From positions 8,510 to 26,290 of the forward strand of contig NZAS01000092.1 in the NCBI GenBank assembly GCA_002686195.1: DNA of 17,781 nucleotides, written 5' to 3'. A program made the translations under genes and the position numbers. The stretch's first letter is position 1. The number at the start of each line of letters is the position of its first letter. Under the pieces are notes generated by a model, which saw only the letters and a program-made list of their open reading frames with translations, searched no databases and was not told where the DNA came from. Shown piece by piece: positions 1 to 9,200 of the stretch. Source of the DNA: Candidatus Pacearchaeota archaeon. GTDB taxonomy: Archaea; Nanoarchaeota; Nanoarchaeia; Pacearchaeales; GW2011-AR1.

Positions 1-1
1 C

Positions 2-2449
2 TATGGCGCGGAATATGACTCTTTAGCTGCCTCCGACATCGAATATGGAGTTTATGATTTAACTGCTTATAATAAAATGGACTCGGATGATGTTTCGGGC
101 TATGAGGGATGGATACCATATTCAGACTATATGGTTCCCGATGACGACGATGACGAAGGCGCGCGCGAAGTAAGAAACCGAGACATGAAACTCGGAATTA
201 GTTTTAACCAATATATGAATGAATATTATAACGATCCTCCCACTCCGGAGGACACCCGAGTTTTCTACTTAGATCCTGTGACATTTGGCGGCAACTATAT
301 GAATCCTGGCATTTATATTAAGCCCCTCGCTAGCGACGGCTGGATGGGAATGGTAGATGTCTTGTTTCCGGATTTAAGCCCCTGCAAACCACACACCTCG
401 GACTTAGTTGATTTTGGAAGCATTCAAGAAATAATCGATGATATTTACCCCTCCATTCCGGAGGATATGAGATTAAAATCTGATCCGGATTGTATCATCG
501 AGCGCCCCTATAATAGAATTTTGATGCGTCCCGCAAAAGCCGGACTCGTAGGTTTAATTACAGCAGCATGTCGCATTTACAGCAGCGTTCATCTTGTTAA
601 AGCGTTGCCAGCATATGCAACGTTTGGTCCGACAATCCCGGATACTTATAGTTCAGCATTGGCGTCGTATGTGGTTGAAACCATGGAAGCTTCTTTTAGA
701 GACGCCGGCGGCGGCCCAGAGTGGGTTAATGCAGTTTTCTCAGATGATGATTTTTGGTATGCATTTTTAGAACAGTCTGTGCAACTTTATTCCGCTATGG
801 TAGACGAGGGAAAAATAGAGCCGTCTCCTACCGTATTAGAGGCGCTTTTTAGAATTAACGATATGCAAGAAGAGTATGAATATCCAGATAGAACAGAGCT
901 TCGAGACGCCAAAGATACCAAAGAAGCTGGACGCTTTGAGACCCTTAAAAGCTTTCGCAAAGACAAGAACCTTGAAGCTATTAGAGAGACCGAAGAAGAT
1001 GCAAAATTGGTTTTGAAAGAGTGGGTTATTAAAGAATTAAACTTTATGGGAGAAAAGTTTATGACGAACATGGATAGATTTAATATGATGCCGGTTGTGA
1101 GCAGCTTAGACTATTATGTAATGGACAAGATGTGCGTCGGAAGCGAATTGACGCTGAATTCTGCAATAAAGCCCGATGGGACATTTAAAGCTAGTTATGT
1201 GGATTTGCCTACGGTATCTTCTGATGAAGGAAGTGACCACGACGCCTATGATGAAGAAATTCAAGCCTATTATACGGCCGGCTCTGAACTTGTAGTTGGT
1301 GAAGATTTAGACGAAGAAGGTTTGGGCAAAGGCGAAGAATACATTGGATATTACAATGTAATTTTAGATGAAGAGGGCAACCCACAGTGGCTAGCCGGCG
1401 AAGCATACACAGAAGACGAGCCTCAAGATATTCTTCATCCCATGATTAATCAGATTGTGGTTGAAATCGGAGACGTGCCAGAGTTAGATGGATCTGGCAC
1501 TGCAGGAGATAATGAATTCTTTACTCTTGAAAAGTACATTTATATTGAAGGTGAAGGACGACTTTCTCCCACAGATGCAGTAACTACGATAAAAAGCAAC
1601 AGCGATTTAACAAAAAACATTTCGGATGTCTACCCTGGCACAATGAAAATAGCTACAAATGCCGATGGGTTGGAAATTGGAATAGAAGGTAATTTGGGCG
1701 TTCGTTATGGTTTACAATTTGGAGTAAGTGTAGGCGGCACCTCATACGAAATCACAGCAGTCGAAGTCGATGCGTTAGATTTGCCGTTATCTGAGTTTAC
1801 TAATCTAACAGCAGACAGCAGACTATTGTTGTGTTTGCTTAATCTCTTAAAGCAAGATGAAAAATTCAAATTAGTTACGCGATATATATTGCCGCTAAAT
1901 AAATTAACAGCGATAGGTGCCATTTACACAGATATGGGATTGTTGCCTTCCATTGGAGAGCTTACTTCTCCCGATGGCGCTTCATTTGAATCGCAAAATC
2001 CCGCAGAAGGTATATTGGACGATCCCTATGGCGACGGTTTAGAAAAACCCGGCATGGTGGCAACGGTTACACTCAGCGAAGACGAGCCCCCCGTAGTTGA
2101 AAGTGTAACAACAGGACCAGCAAGCGAAGCCGTCGAGGGATATTGGTCTTCTCAAAAAGATAGAGATACAAGGTCCGTGTTCTGGCTACACTTTGATGAG
2201 TGGGATCAAGTACTTCTGAGAAATAGCTCGCAGCGCATTAAGAGGCTTTTTAAAACGTATTATAATTCGCGCGACTTCGATCCGGATGATATTGGCAAAG
2301 CCATTGAGGGTGGGCCAGGACAAATATTTCTCAATAGAATGCGCGCGCTTCTAAAGCCAGCGCCTGGAAAACGGTTGTTGCCGAGATGGAAAAGACGCAA
2401 ATTGAGAACAAATCCATTTAATGCGAATGGTGAACTTTGCGAAAAGTAA
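2..2449 (+). CDS. Large acidic virion structural protein, function unknown (5' partial)
   Basis: The reading frame is open from position 2, so the ATG at 77 is an internal Met and the true start is outside the window; 815 codons are visible before TAA at 2447-2449. I do not recognise a named family. The visible protein is strongly acidic over most of its length, with an Asp run (about positions 138-155), a charged helical stretch near visible residues 295-365 (about nt 890-1100) rich in Glu, Lys and Arg, then a beta-like Gly/Val-rich part near nt 1640-1760. The last 30 residues switch to basic (motif RWKRRKLR). No signal peptide or membrane segment is visible. It lies 35 bases upstream of the gp25-like gene, in the place where tail or baseplate hub proteins often sit, so a virion role is inferred from context. 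From memory, similar sequence (ERPYNRIL, CRIYSSVHL) recurs in long structural proteins of uncultured marine phages. The coding call is firm; the function is open. Confidence 0.85.
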   Translation, partial: YGAEYDSLAASDIEYGVYDLTAYNKMDSDDVSGYEGWIPYSDYMVPDDDDDEGAREVRNRDMKLGISFNQYMNEYYNDPPTPEDTRVFYLDPVTFGGNYMNPGIYIKPLASDGWMGMVDVLFPDLSPCKPHTSDLVDFGSIQEIIDDIYPSIPEDMRLKSDPDCIIERPYNRILMRPAKAGLVGLITAACRIYSSVHLVKALPAYATFGPTIPDTYSSALASYVVETMEASFRDAGGGPEWVNAVFSDDDFWYAFLEQSVQLYSAMVDEGKIEPSPTVLEALFRINDMQEEYEYPDRTELRDAKDTKEAGRFETLKSFRKDKNLEAIRETEEDAKLVLKEWVIKELNFMGEKFMTNMDRFNMMPVVSSLDYYVMDKMCVGSELTLNSAIKPDGTFKASYVDLPTVSSDEGSDHDAYDEEIQAYYTAGSELVVGEDLDEEGLGKGEEYIGYYNVILDEEGNPQWLAGEAYTEDEPQDILHPMINQIVVEIGDVPELDGSGTAGDNEFFTLEKYIYIEGEGRLSPTDAVTTIKSNSDLTKNISDVYPGTMKIATNADGLEIGIEGNLGVRYGLQFGVSVGGTSYEITAVEVDALDLPLSEFTNLTADSRLLLCLLNLLKQDEKFKLVTRYILPLNKLTAIGAIYTDMGLLPSIGELTSPDGASFESQNPAEGILDDPYGDGLEKPGMVATVTLSEDEPPVVESVTTGPASEAVEGYWSSQKDRDTRSVFWLHFDEWDQVLLRNSSQRIKRLFKTYYNSRDFDPDDIGKAIEGGPGQIFLNRMRALLKPAPGKRLLPRWKRRKLRTNPFNANGELCEK

Positions 2450-2471
2450 GGTTGAGCATAATTATAACAAC

Positions 2472-2478
2472 GAGGTGA
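2472..2478 (+). promoter_or_regulatory. Ribosome binding site for the GTG-started gp25-like gene
   Basis: GAGGTGA lies six bases before the GTG at 2485. This strong Shine-Dalgarno match decides the GTG start. It sits in the 35-base gap after the upstream stop, where I see no convincing promoter or terminator hairpin. Confidence 0.7.
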
Positions 2479-2484
2479 ACAATA

Positions 2485-2853
2485 GTGGCAGGACTTGCAC
2501 CCAAATTACCATTAAGCTATAATTCTAGTAATGGATTTACTTTATTAAAGAGCTTTCAAGAGTTAGCGAAACAAAACTTTAAAATGTTAATTCTCACAAT
2601 ACCGGGCGAAAGAGTGATGGAACCAAATTTTGGTGTTGGAATTACACAATTTTTATTTAATAATTTTCATGCAAACACTTACATGGAAATAGATACCAAA
2701 ATACGAGAACAGACTCGAGCTTATATGCCGTTTATTGAAATTGTTGATATTTCTTTTGATTCATCCGCCCAAGACATGAATTTGTTGGCTGTTTCGATCA
2801 AATATGCCATTCCACAAATTGGCGCGAGAGATTTGCTAGAATTTACTATTTAA
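2485..2853 (+). CDS. 25: Baseplate wedge protein, gpW/gp25 family
   Basis: A 122-residue protein, close to T4 gp25 (132 aa), started by GTG with GAGGTGA six bases upstream. Residues 36-60 carry the family core LTIPGERVMEPNFG followed by an amphipathic FLF helix; the PGER...P.FG pattern is the hallmark of the GPW_gp25 family. The C-terminal part alternates hydrophobic residues as expected of the beta strands that complete this small fold. In contractile tails this protein forms the inner baseplate wedge core, binds the gp6/gpJ protein and contributes to sheath initiation. The next gene, 15 bases downstream, is the gp6/gpJ homologue, which matches the conserved gp25-gp6 or W-J order and supports the call. 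Nothing is truncated or unusual. Confidence in family is high; the role is taken from the family. Confidence 0.93.
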   Translation: MAGLAPKLPLSYNSSNGFTLLKSFQELAKQNFKMLILTIPGERVMEPNFGVGITQFLFNNFHANTYMEIDTKIREQTRAYMPFIEIVDISFDSSAQDMNLLAVSIKYAIPQIGARDLLEFTI

Positions 2854-2857
2854 AATT

Positions 2858-2862
2858 GAGGA
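2858..2862 (+). promoter_or_regulatory. Ribosome binding site for the gp6-like gene
   Basis: GAGGA lies six bases before the ATG at 2869, separated by a T-rich spacer. It occupies most of the 15-base gap between the gp25-like stop and this start, so the start choice is well supported. Confidence 0.65.
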
Positions 2863-2868
2863 TTTTTT

Positions 2869-4668
2869 ATGGCAGACGAACAAAAAAAGATAATTCCTAT
2901 TGATTATACTCATCGCGAATTTGATAGTATTCGAGATGATTTGATAGAAGTAGCTGAAAGGCTCTACCCAGATACCTTTCAAGATTTTAGCGAAGCTTCC
3001 TTTGGGGCGATGATGGTGGACGCCGTAGCGTATGTTGGGGATCAACTATCCTTTTATTTAGATTATAATGTTAATGAAACTTTCCTAGACACTGCCTTTC
3101 AATATAGCAATGTTGTGCGCCATGGCCGCATTATGGGTTATAAATATACGGGTCGCCCCTCAACCTGGGGACAGGTCGCCATGTTTATTAAGATTCCAGC
3201 CTCCTCTACAGGCATAGGTCCGGATTCAGCCTATATTCCCATCATCAAGCGCGGATCACGATTTACTTCTAATACGGGTTTAAACTTTGTATTAACGGAA
3301 AACGTAGACTTTGCAGATCCTAAAAATGTCATGGTAGTGGCCCAAACAGATGCTTCTACGGGCGCCCCTACCTATTATGCGATTAAAGCTTATGGAAACG
3401 TAGTCTCGGGATACTTTGGAAGAGAAATTGTAACTATAGGAAGTTATGAAAGATTTAAAAGAGTGACTTTAAATGTGGCAAACGTATCGGAAATTATTTC
3501 TGTCATAGACACTCAAGGTCATGAATATTTTGAAGTTGATTATTTGGCACAAGATATGGTTTTTAAAGAAATATCTAATAATAATTATAAAGATGACAAT
3601 GTGCCTTCTATTTTAAAGCCATATCTTGTATCGAGAAAATTTGTTGTAGAAAAAAGTAGAGACAAAACGGCTCTTCAATTTGGAAGTGGGGACGCTGCAA
3701 GCTCAAACGTGGTTGCCGATCCGCAAACAGTAGCATTGGATATCTTTGGAAAAGATTACGTGACAGATACAACCTTTGATCCCACTAAATTATCGAAAGA
3801 TAAAAGCTATGGTATTGTACCTTCCAACACCAACCTTACAGTTATCTATAGAGTAACAAATCCTGTGAACTCTAATTTGGCAGTTGGAAATTTAAATAAG
3901 ACATCAGCTGTTAATTTGGAATTTGGCGCCAGAGACACTCTTTCGGCTGCAACGATAAGCACTATTCAAAGTTCAGTAGAGGTAAACAATGAAGAGCCAA
4001 TTGTTGGAAATGTAACAAACCCAACTACTAATGAAATTAAACGAAGAATTTATGATACCTTTCCTACTCAAAATCGAGCAGTAACTCAAGCAGACTATGA
4101 GAATTTGGCCTATAGAATGCCTGCTAAATTTGGAGCCATAAAAAGATGCTCAGTTCAAAGAGATCCAGACTCTATGAAGAGAAACTTGAATATGTATGTC
4201 TTATCCGAAGATCAATTTGGAAAACTGAGTGCTCCTAATATTACAATTAAAAATAATTTAAAAACGTGGTTAAATCATTATAGAATGATTAACGATACAG
4301 TTGATATTTTGGATGCTTATATTATTAATTTTGGGATTGAGTTTATTGTAGCACCAAGCATTGGAGTTGACAAGTATGATCTTTTAGCTGCTTGTATTAA
4401 TCAATTAAAAAATAAATTTTCGGGTACCATGTACTATATTGGAGAACACCTCCTGGTAACTCAAATCTATAGCGAACTAAACAAAGTAAAAGGCGTTTTG
4501 GACGTGATTAAGGTTACAATTACCAACAAAAATGGAGGAGTCTATTCCAGCACGGAGTTTGACATAAACAGCAATTTTTCTCCTGAAGGAACTTACATAA
4601 TAGCTCCAAAAAATTGTATATTTGAACTGAAATATCCAGAAACAGACATTAAAGGAAAAATTAGGTAA
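2869..4668 (+). CDS. 6: Baseplate wedge protein, T4 gp6 / P2 gpJ-like
   Basis: A 599-residue protein (T4 gp6 is about 660). Residues 10-75 hold the conserved gp6 N-terminus: IDYTHREFDSIRDDL, then DFSEASFG, then AYVGDQLSFYLD and NETFLDTA, a run typical of gp6-like wedge subunits. The middle is beta-rich. From about residue 385 the sequence RRIYDTFPTQNRAVTQADYE and the following segments (YRMPAKFGAIKR; LNMYVLSED) match the C-terminal pattern of the baseplate J-like superfamily. In T4, gp6 dimers form the ring that joins the six wedges and bind gp7 and gp25; the same role in the tail baseplate is expected here. GAGGA precedes the ATG by six bases. The stop TAA shares one base with the next start (TAATG), implying translational coupling. 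An internal TATAAATA at 3139-3146 is coding sequence and probably chance. I see no frame disruption. Confidence 0.92.
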   Translation: MADEQKKIIPIDYTHREFDSIRDDLIEVAERLYPDTFQDFSEASFGAMMVDAVAYVGDQLSFYLDYNVNETFLDTAFQYSNVVRHGRIMGYKYTGRPSTWGQVAMFIKIPASSTGIGPDSAYIPIIKRGSRFTSNTGLNFVLTENVDFADPKNVMVVAQTDASTGAPTYYAIKAYGNVVSGYFGREIVTIGSYERFKRVTLNVANVSEIISVIDTQGHEYFEVDYLAQDMVFKEISNNNYKDDNVPSILKPYLVSRKFVVEKSRDKTALQFGSGDAASSNVVADPQTVALDIFGKDYVTDTTFDPTKLSKDKSYGIVPSNTNLTVIYRVTNPVNSNLAVGNLNKTSAVNLEFGARDTLSAATISTIQSSVEVNNEEPIVGNVTNPTTNEIKRRIYDTFPTQNRAVTQADYENLAYRMPAKFGAIKRCSVQRDPDSMKRNLNMYVLSEDQFGKLSAPNITIKNNLKTWLNHYRMINDTVDILDAYIINFGIEFIVAPSIGVDKYDLLAACINQLKNKFSGTMYYIGEHLLVTQIYSELNKVKGVLDVIKVTITNKNGGVYSSTEFDINSNFSPEGTYIIAPKNCIFELKYPETDIKGKIR

Positions 4669-6278
4669 TGGCTATAAAACGCTATACAGCTTCCGCTGAC
4701 ACAACGATTGTTAACGCTTTTCAGCCTAATCTCAAAACCCGAGGTACGGGCGCCAATATGGGATATGCGGATGTATTAGAAACCTTTTCTGTATACGGGA
4801 GGCAGTCATCCGGTTCGCAAGAACTCTCGCGCATTCTAATTCAATTTCCTATTAACAGTATTGTTACTGATAGAACAGCCGGTACCATCCCCGCTAGCGG
4901 CAGCGTTACCTTTTATTTACGAATGTATAATGCTCCTCATTCTAAAACAGTACCTGAAGATTTTTCATTATCAATTTTGCCCGTGGGTCAATCTTGGCAG
5001 GAAGGCGTTGGATTAGATTTAGAAACCTATAAAGATTTAACCAAAGGTAACACCGGTGCAAATTGGATGAGCGCCTCTAATACTTCGGCGTGGACCGGCA
5101 GCACTTATACCACTAATGATTGTGTGGGAGGATCATATCGAACGGGCGCCCTAGATCCTCAATTTAAAGTAGCCTTTGGAGGGGGACTCGGAGATGTGAA
5201 GCTTGACATTACTCCTTTAGTGGAACATTGGATGGCTGACACCATTTCTAATTATGGAATAGGGGTACACCTCTCTTCGAGTTATGAAGCTAGCGCATCA
5301 GTAGGCGAAAATACAGCGTCTGCTCCGGTTTTACCTGTTACAGGTGGTGCCACAAAATCTTATTTTACAAAGCGCTTTTTTGCGAGAGGCACCCAATATT
5401 TTTTCAAGAAGCCGGCAATCGAAGCTATATGGAATTCGGACGTTAAAGATGATCGGGGGGATTTTTATTATAGTAGCTCCTTGGCTCCTGCGGCTAGCAA
5501 TATGAATACCATCTATTTTTATAACTATGTTCGCGGTGCCCTAACTAATATTCCAGATTTAGGGGACGATAATCGAGTTTATGTTAGTATGTTTTCTGGA
5601 AATGCCGCCAATACAGCACCATCTGCAGCAGCTTTGGTCCTTTCCATAGATGATTATGGATACGTAAGGTCCGCATTACCCACTATTGTCACGGGCGGAC
5701 TTGTTTCAACGGGTATTTATAGTGCATCTTTTGCTCTAACAGCAGCTGCAACGCCGATTAGCACCCTGTACGATGTGTGGTTTACAGGGAGTGATGCAAC
5801 AATTGCAGCGTCATCCTCCACAGCAACTCAGTATCTTACAGCTAGTATCACACCTTCCCAAGTTGTTCCAACCCAAACTGTAGCAAAGCCAGTTTATTAT
5901 TTGAATATTACCAATTTGAAAGGCCGCTATCGGACTGATGAGACAGCACGATTTAATGTATATATTAGAAATAAATTTTGGGATCCTACCATTTATACAG
6001 TTGCCAACGCAACACCAGAAAGCACCACTATCCAGAGCGCTTCATATAGAGTTTATCGAGTAATGGACGGTTATAACGCTATACCATATATGACTGGTTC
6101 TGATTTGGCAACAGGCTTATCTTATGATGTTTCTGGAAATTATTTTGATTTTGACATGAGCTTACTAGAACCAGGATATGCATATGCGTTTAAATTTGCT
6201 TTTTATGATCCTGGCTTAAGTTCATGGACAGAACAGTCAGAAGTATTTAAGTTCCGAGTAGAGAGTTATGAGTATTAA
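4668..6278 (+). CDS. DNRLRE-like beta-sandwich virion protein, probable baseplate accessory or glycan-binding
   Basis: A 536-residue protein in two parts. Residues 1-260 follow the DNRLRE-like pattern: an N-terminal ASADTTI strand, RILIQFPI near residues 55-62, SVTFYLRMYNA near 79-89, QSWQEG, LDITPLVEHWM near 177-190, and FFARGTQYFFKKPAIEAIW near 236-256. The DNRLRE fold is a jelly-roll-type module found in secreted and surface proteins, and some relatives bind polysaccharide. The remainder is Ser/Ala/Thr-rich and beta-like; residues 405-536 (YYLNITNLKGRYRTDE to the C-terminus) look like one or two immunoglobulin-like domains. The ATG overlaps the upstream stop by one base, with AAAGGA eleven bases before it. 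The end overlaps the giant gene by 11 bases. Placement between the gp6-like and gpI/gp7-like genes suggests a wedge-attached structural or host-binding component. There is no signal peptide. Similar proteins recur in uncultured marine phages in my memory. The coding call is firm; the binding role is inference. Confidence 0.85.
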   Translation: MAIKRYTASADTTIVNAFQPNLKTRGTGANMGYADVLETFSVYGRQSSGSQELSRILIQFPINSIVTDRTAGTIPASGSVTFYLRMYNAPHSKTVPEDFSLSILPVGQSWQEGVGLDLETYKDLTKGNTGANWMSASNTSAWTGSTYTTNDCVGGSYRTGALDPQFKVAFGGGLGDVKLDITPLVEHWMADTISNYGIGVHLSSSYEASASVGENTASAPVLPVTGGATKSYFTKRFFARGTQYFFKKPAIEAIWNSDVKDDRGDFYYSSSLAPAASNMNTIYFYNYVRGALTNIPDLGDDNRVYVSMFSGNAANTAPSAAALVLSIDDYGYVRSALPTIVTGGLVSTGIYSASFALTAAATPISTLYDVWFTGSDATIAASSSTATQYLTASITPSQVVPTQTVAKPVYYLNITNLKGRYRTDETARFNVYIRNKFWDPTIYTVANATPESTTIQSASYRVYRVMDGYNAIPYMTGSDLATGLSYDVSGNYFDFDMSLLEPGYAYAFKFAFYDPGLSSWTEQSEVFKFRVESYEY

Positions 6279-9200
6279 AAAACTTTTTGATTCAACCAAC
6301 AAAAATAGAAATTATCTATCCGATACAGACGAAAAAAACGCTTTTGAGAATGTAGAGTCGGAAAGAAACCTACGGGCTATAAAAACCACTCAAGACACTT
6401 TCATTCCTCAAGTAGATTATGAAAAGCCAGCAAAATTTGCCCAATATGGATCAGCATATCTCTATTACAAATCTGCAATCGAGAGAATTCATGATTATTA
6501 TCCTTATGATGGATCAGACGCAGAAATAAATGAATTCTATAATGCGTGCCTCCCGATAGAGCAATACATTTTTGATAACAGGTATCCGCGTACAACGGGC
6601 TATATTACGATGAGTGTTGGGGGTTGGGGTACCAAAACAAATAATATGGTAGCGAGTGGTGGATATGGTGTATCATCTACTCCTGAATATATTACTTTTT
6701 ATGGTGGGCCTAACACTATTTCGCACACCAAATTGCAACAAGTTTTTCCGAATGCTTATGATGACAAATACCAATACTCTAATATTTACGACACTGATAT
6801 TTACACCACTGCGGGACTACCTTCTACTTATGGCTCGGGATCTCGTGAATCAAACCTTAAGAGTGATTTTGATAAAGGTGTTACGGTAGAATTTTGGTTT
6901 AAGACAGGCTCTGCAGATCCCCTGGCTACATATACTAACCACACACAAAAACAAGTAATTTTTGATCTTTGGAACAATGAAGTTAGTTCTAGCGCTGATT
7001 ATGGACGCATCACGGTAGAAATAGACACCCTGACAGGTTCTTCACCTTTCCTCGTTACTGTGCAATCGGGCGCCTCATCTGACGCTAGTCGTTATGCATC
7101 TGGATGTTTTCAGCAGCCCATGGCCACCGACATAGGATCTGCATCTTGGATTGGATCCACCCTAGATGGCACTTATTGTTTGTCTTCTTGGAAACACTAT
7201 GCCTTTTCGATGTACAACACAGGGAGCGATTTTGTTATTAAGTTGCATGTTGATGGGGAATTACAAGACACTTACATATCTTCTTCTATGACGTTGGGCG
7301 CCCTCAACTCTAAAAATATGATGGGACGGCTTGGGGCACTATTAACAGCACCTTCGGGGACCATAGGCGAGCCCCTCACAGAGGCTCCAGCTTCTGTTTT
7401 GGCAGGCGCCGGCAAGCTTGCAGGATCTCTTGACGAATTCCGATTCTGGAAAGTTAGAAGAAACTCTGATGAAATTGCGCGCTATTGGAAAAGCCAAGTA
7501 AGGGGTGGCACAAACACAGATATTTCTAATACGACCTTGGGGGTCTATTATAAATTTAACGAGGGTATAACGACCGATACGACCTTAGATAGCACGGTTT
7601 TAGACTATTCGGGCAGAGTGAGCAACGGTGCGTGGACGGGATACGTCACCAACTCCAGAAATAGTGGCTCTGCGATGGTGTCGGCTAGCGTTCGAACAAG
7701 TGAGTATCGCGATCCTGTTGTTTATTCTACACACCCCAGCGTCACTAGTTTAAAAACTGAGTTGCTTGATAGGGGCGAGAAGTACGATCTTGGTAACAAC
7801 TCCGCATTTGTGAACATGATGCCTTCCTGGGTATTGGAAGAAGACGAAAGCCTAACAAGTGATTTGAGAAAGATGTCGCACATTGTGGCCACATATCTTG
7901 ATAAACTAAGACTTCAGATTGAAGCTTTGCCGAGTTTTAAAGGCTCCATTTATACGACAGCTTCTGCTGCGCCCGTTCCCTTTGCACAACACTTGCCTCA
8001 ATCTTTGGGACTTTATACTCCAGATGTTTTTATTGAAGCGGATGTTATGGAAACGTTTTTAAATCGCGACCAAAACACCTTCTTTGAAGGGGATTTAAAC
8101 GAAGCCAAGAATCTGATTTATCTTAACTTGTATAACAACCTTGCAGGAATTTATAAGGCCAAGGGAACAGAAAAAGCAATTAAAAATGTGTTTAGATGTT
8201 TTAACATAGATGACAAACTCGTTCGTTTAAAAACATATTCGAACAATCAAGTTTATGACTTACAAGATAATCTAAAGCAATACTTTTATGAAGATACATC
8301 AATTAATTGCAATCTTCAAGCGAATGTGGGAGGAGTGGTTTATCAACGCAAAGAGCCCGGCAACCCCGAATCGCTAGGATTTATTTCTGGAACTTATGGG
8401 CGCACCATCAAGGGCGCCAGCACAACCGCCGTTCGTGAAGGAAACTACGGCTTTACTGCCGAATCAAGTGTTATCTTTCCTGCGTTTAACATACAGAGTG
8501 ATTATAATTTAATAAGCCGAGATTTTGTAAAGTCTTCTTTGTTCGGAATGTATACGGTCAACACAGCTTCAAACGTTGTAAAACGCGGCATCAATACTCA
8601 ATGGGTAGACTTTGGAGAAGATGCAGAAGATATCCTCGATTATGCAAACTTCCAAGTCTTTGCAATTCGAGATGAACCTAATTCGAAAAATGCCCGCTTT
8701 ATGCTTACGTCTTCTCGTAATCCTTTTGCGGGCCAATTTCCGGCGCTTACGAGTAGCAATTTCTTCAATGTTTATGATAATGAAGAGTGGCATCTTTCAG
8801 TTAGAATGAAGCCAAGCAATTATCCACTTTCAAACGTGGTTAGTGGCGCCACTACCTATACTTATGATTTGGAGTTTAGGGGCGTTAATGCGGTTTTAGA
8901 TACGATTCAGAATAGCTTTTTATTAACCGCCTCGATTGGTCAAAGTGCGGGAGAAAACTTTTTGCAATCAGCAAAAAGAATGTATCTTGGAGCCGAAAGA
9001 ACTAATATTACCGGCGCATTATTAAACAGAAGCGATGTATTGTTTGGAAGCATGAAATATTATGCCAAATATATTGAAAATGGCATTTTAGATCAACACC
9101 TTTACAACGAAAGAAATGTAGGAGTTTCAGCTTCCTATCAGAATATTTCGGCTTTGGATCCAAGTCTTAGCACATCAGACGCTCTCAATTCTAATACATT

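Noticed and set aside
77..79. ATG at 77 as the start of the first gene
   Set aside because: The same frame is open back to position 2 with 25 plausible codons, and no ribosome binding site precedes the ATG, so it is an internal Met.
787..1923. Three antisense reading frames of 65-94 codons opposite the first gene
   Set aside because: Products are Ser/Leu/Arg/His-rich and lack ribosome binding sites, as expected for the reverse complement of an acidic protein gene.
2450..2484. Possible promoter or terminator in the only sizeable gap
   Set aside because: The 35-base gap has no clear hairpin with a T tract and no paired -35/-10 elements; it is accounted for by the ribosome binding site.
3139..3146. 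TATAAATA, identical to a T4-type late promoter core
   Set aside because: It lies inside the gp6-like coding region, encodes part of GYKYTG, and no gene starts nearby. One such match is expected by chance in AT-leaning DNA.
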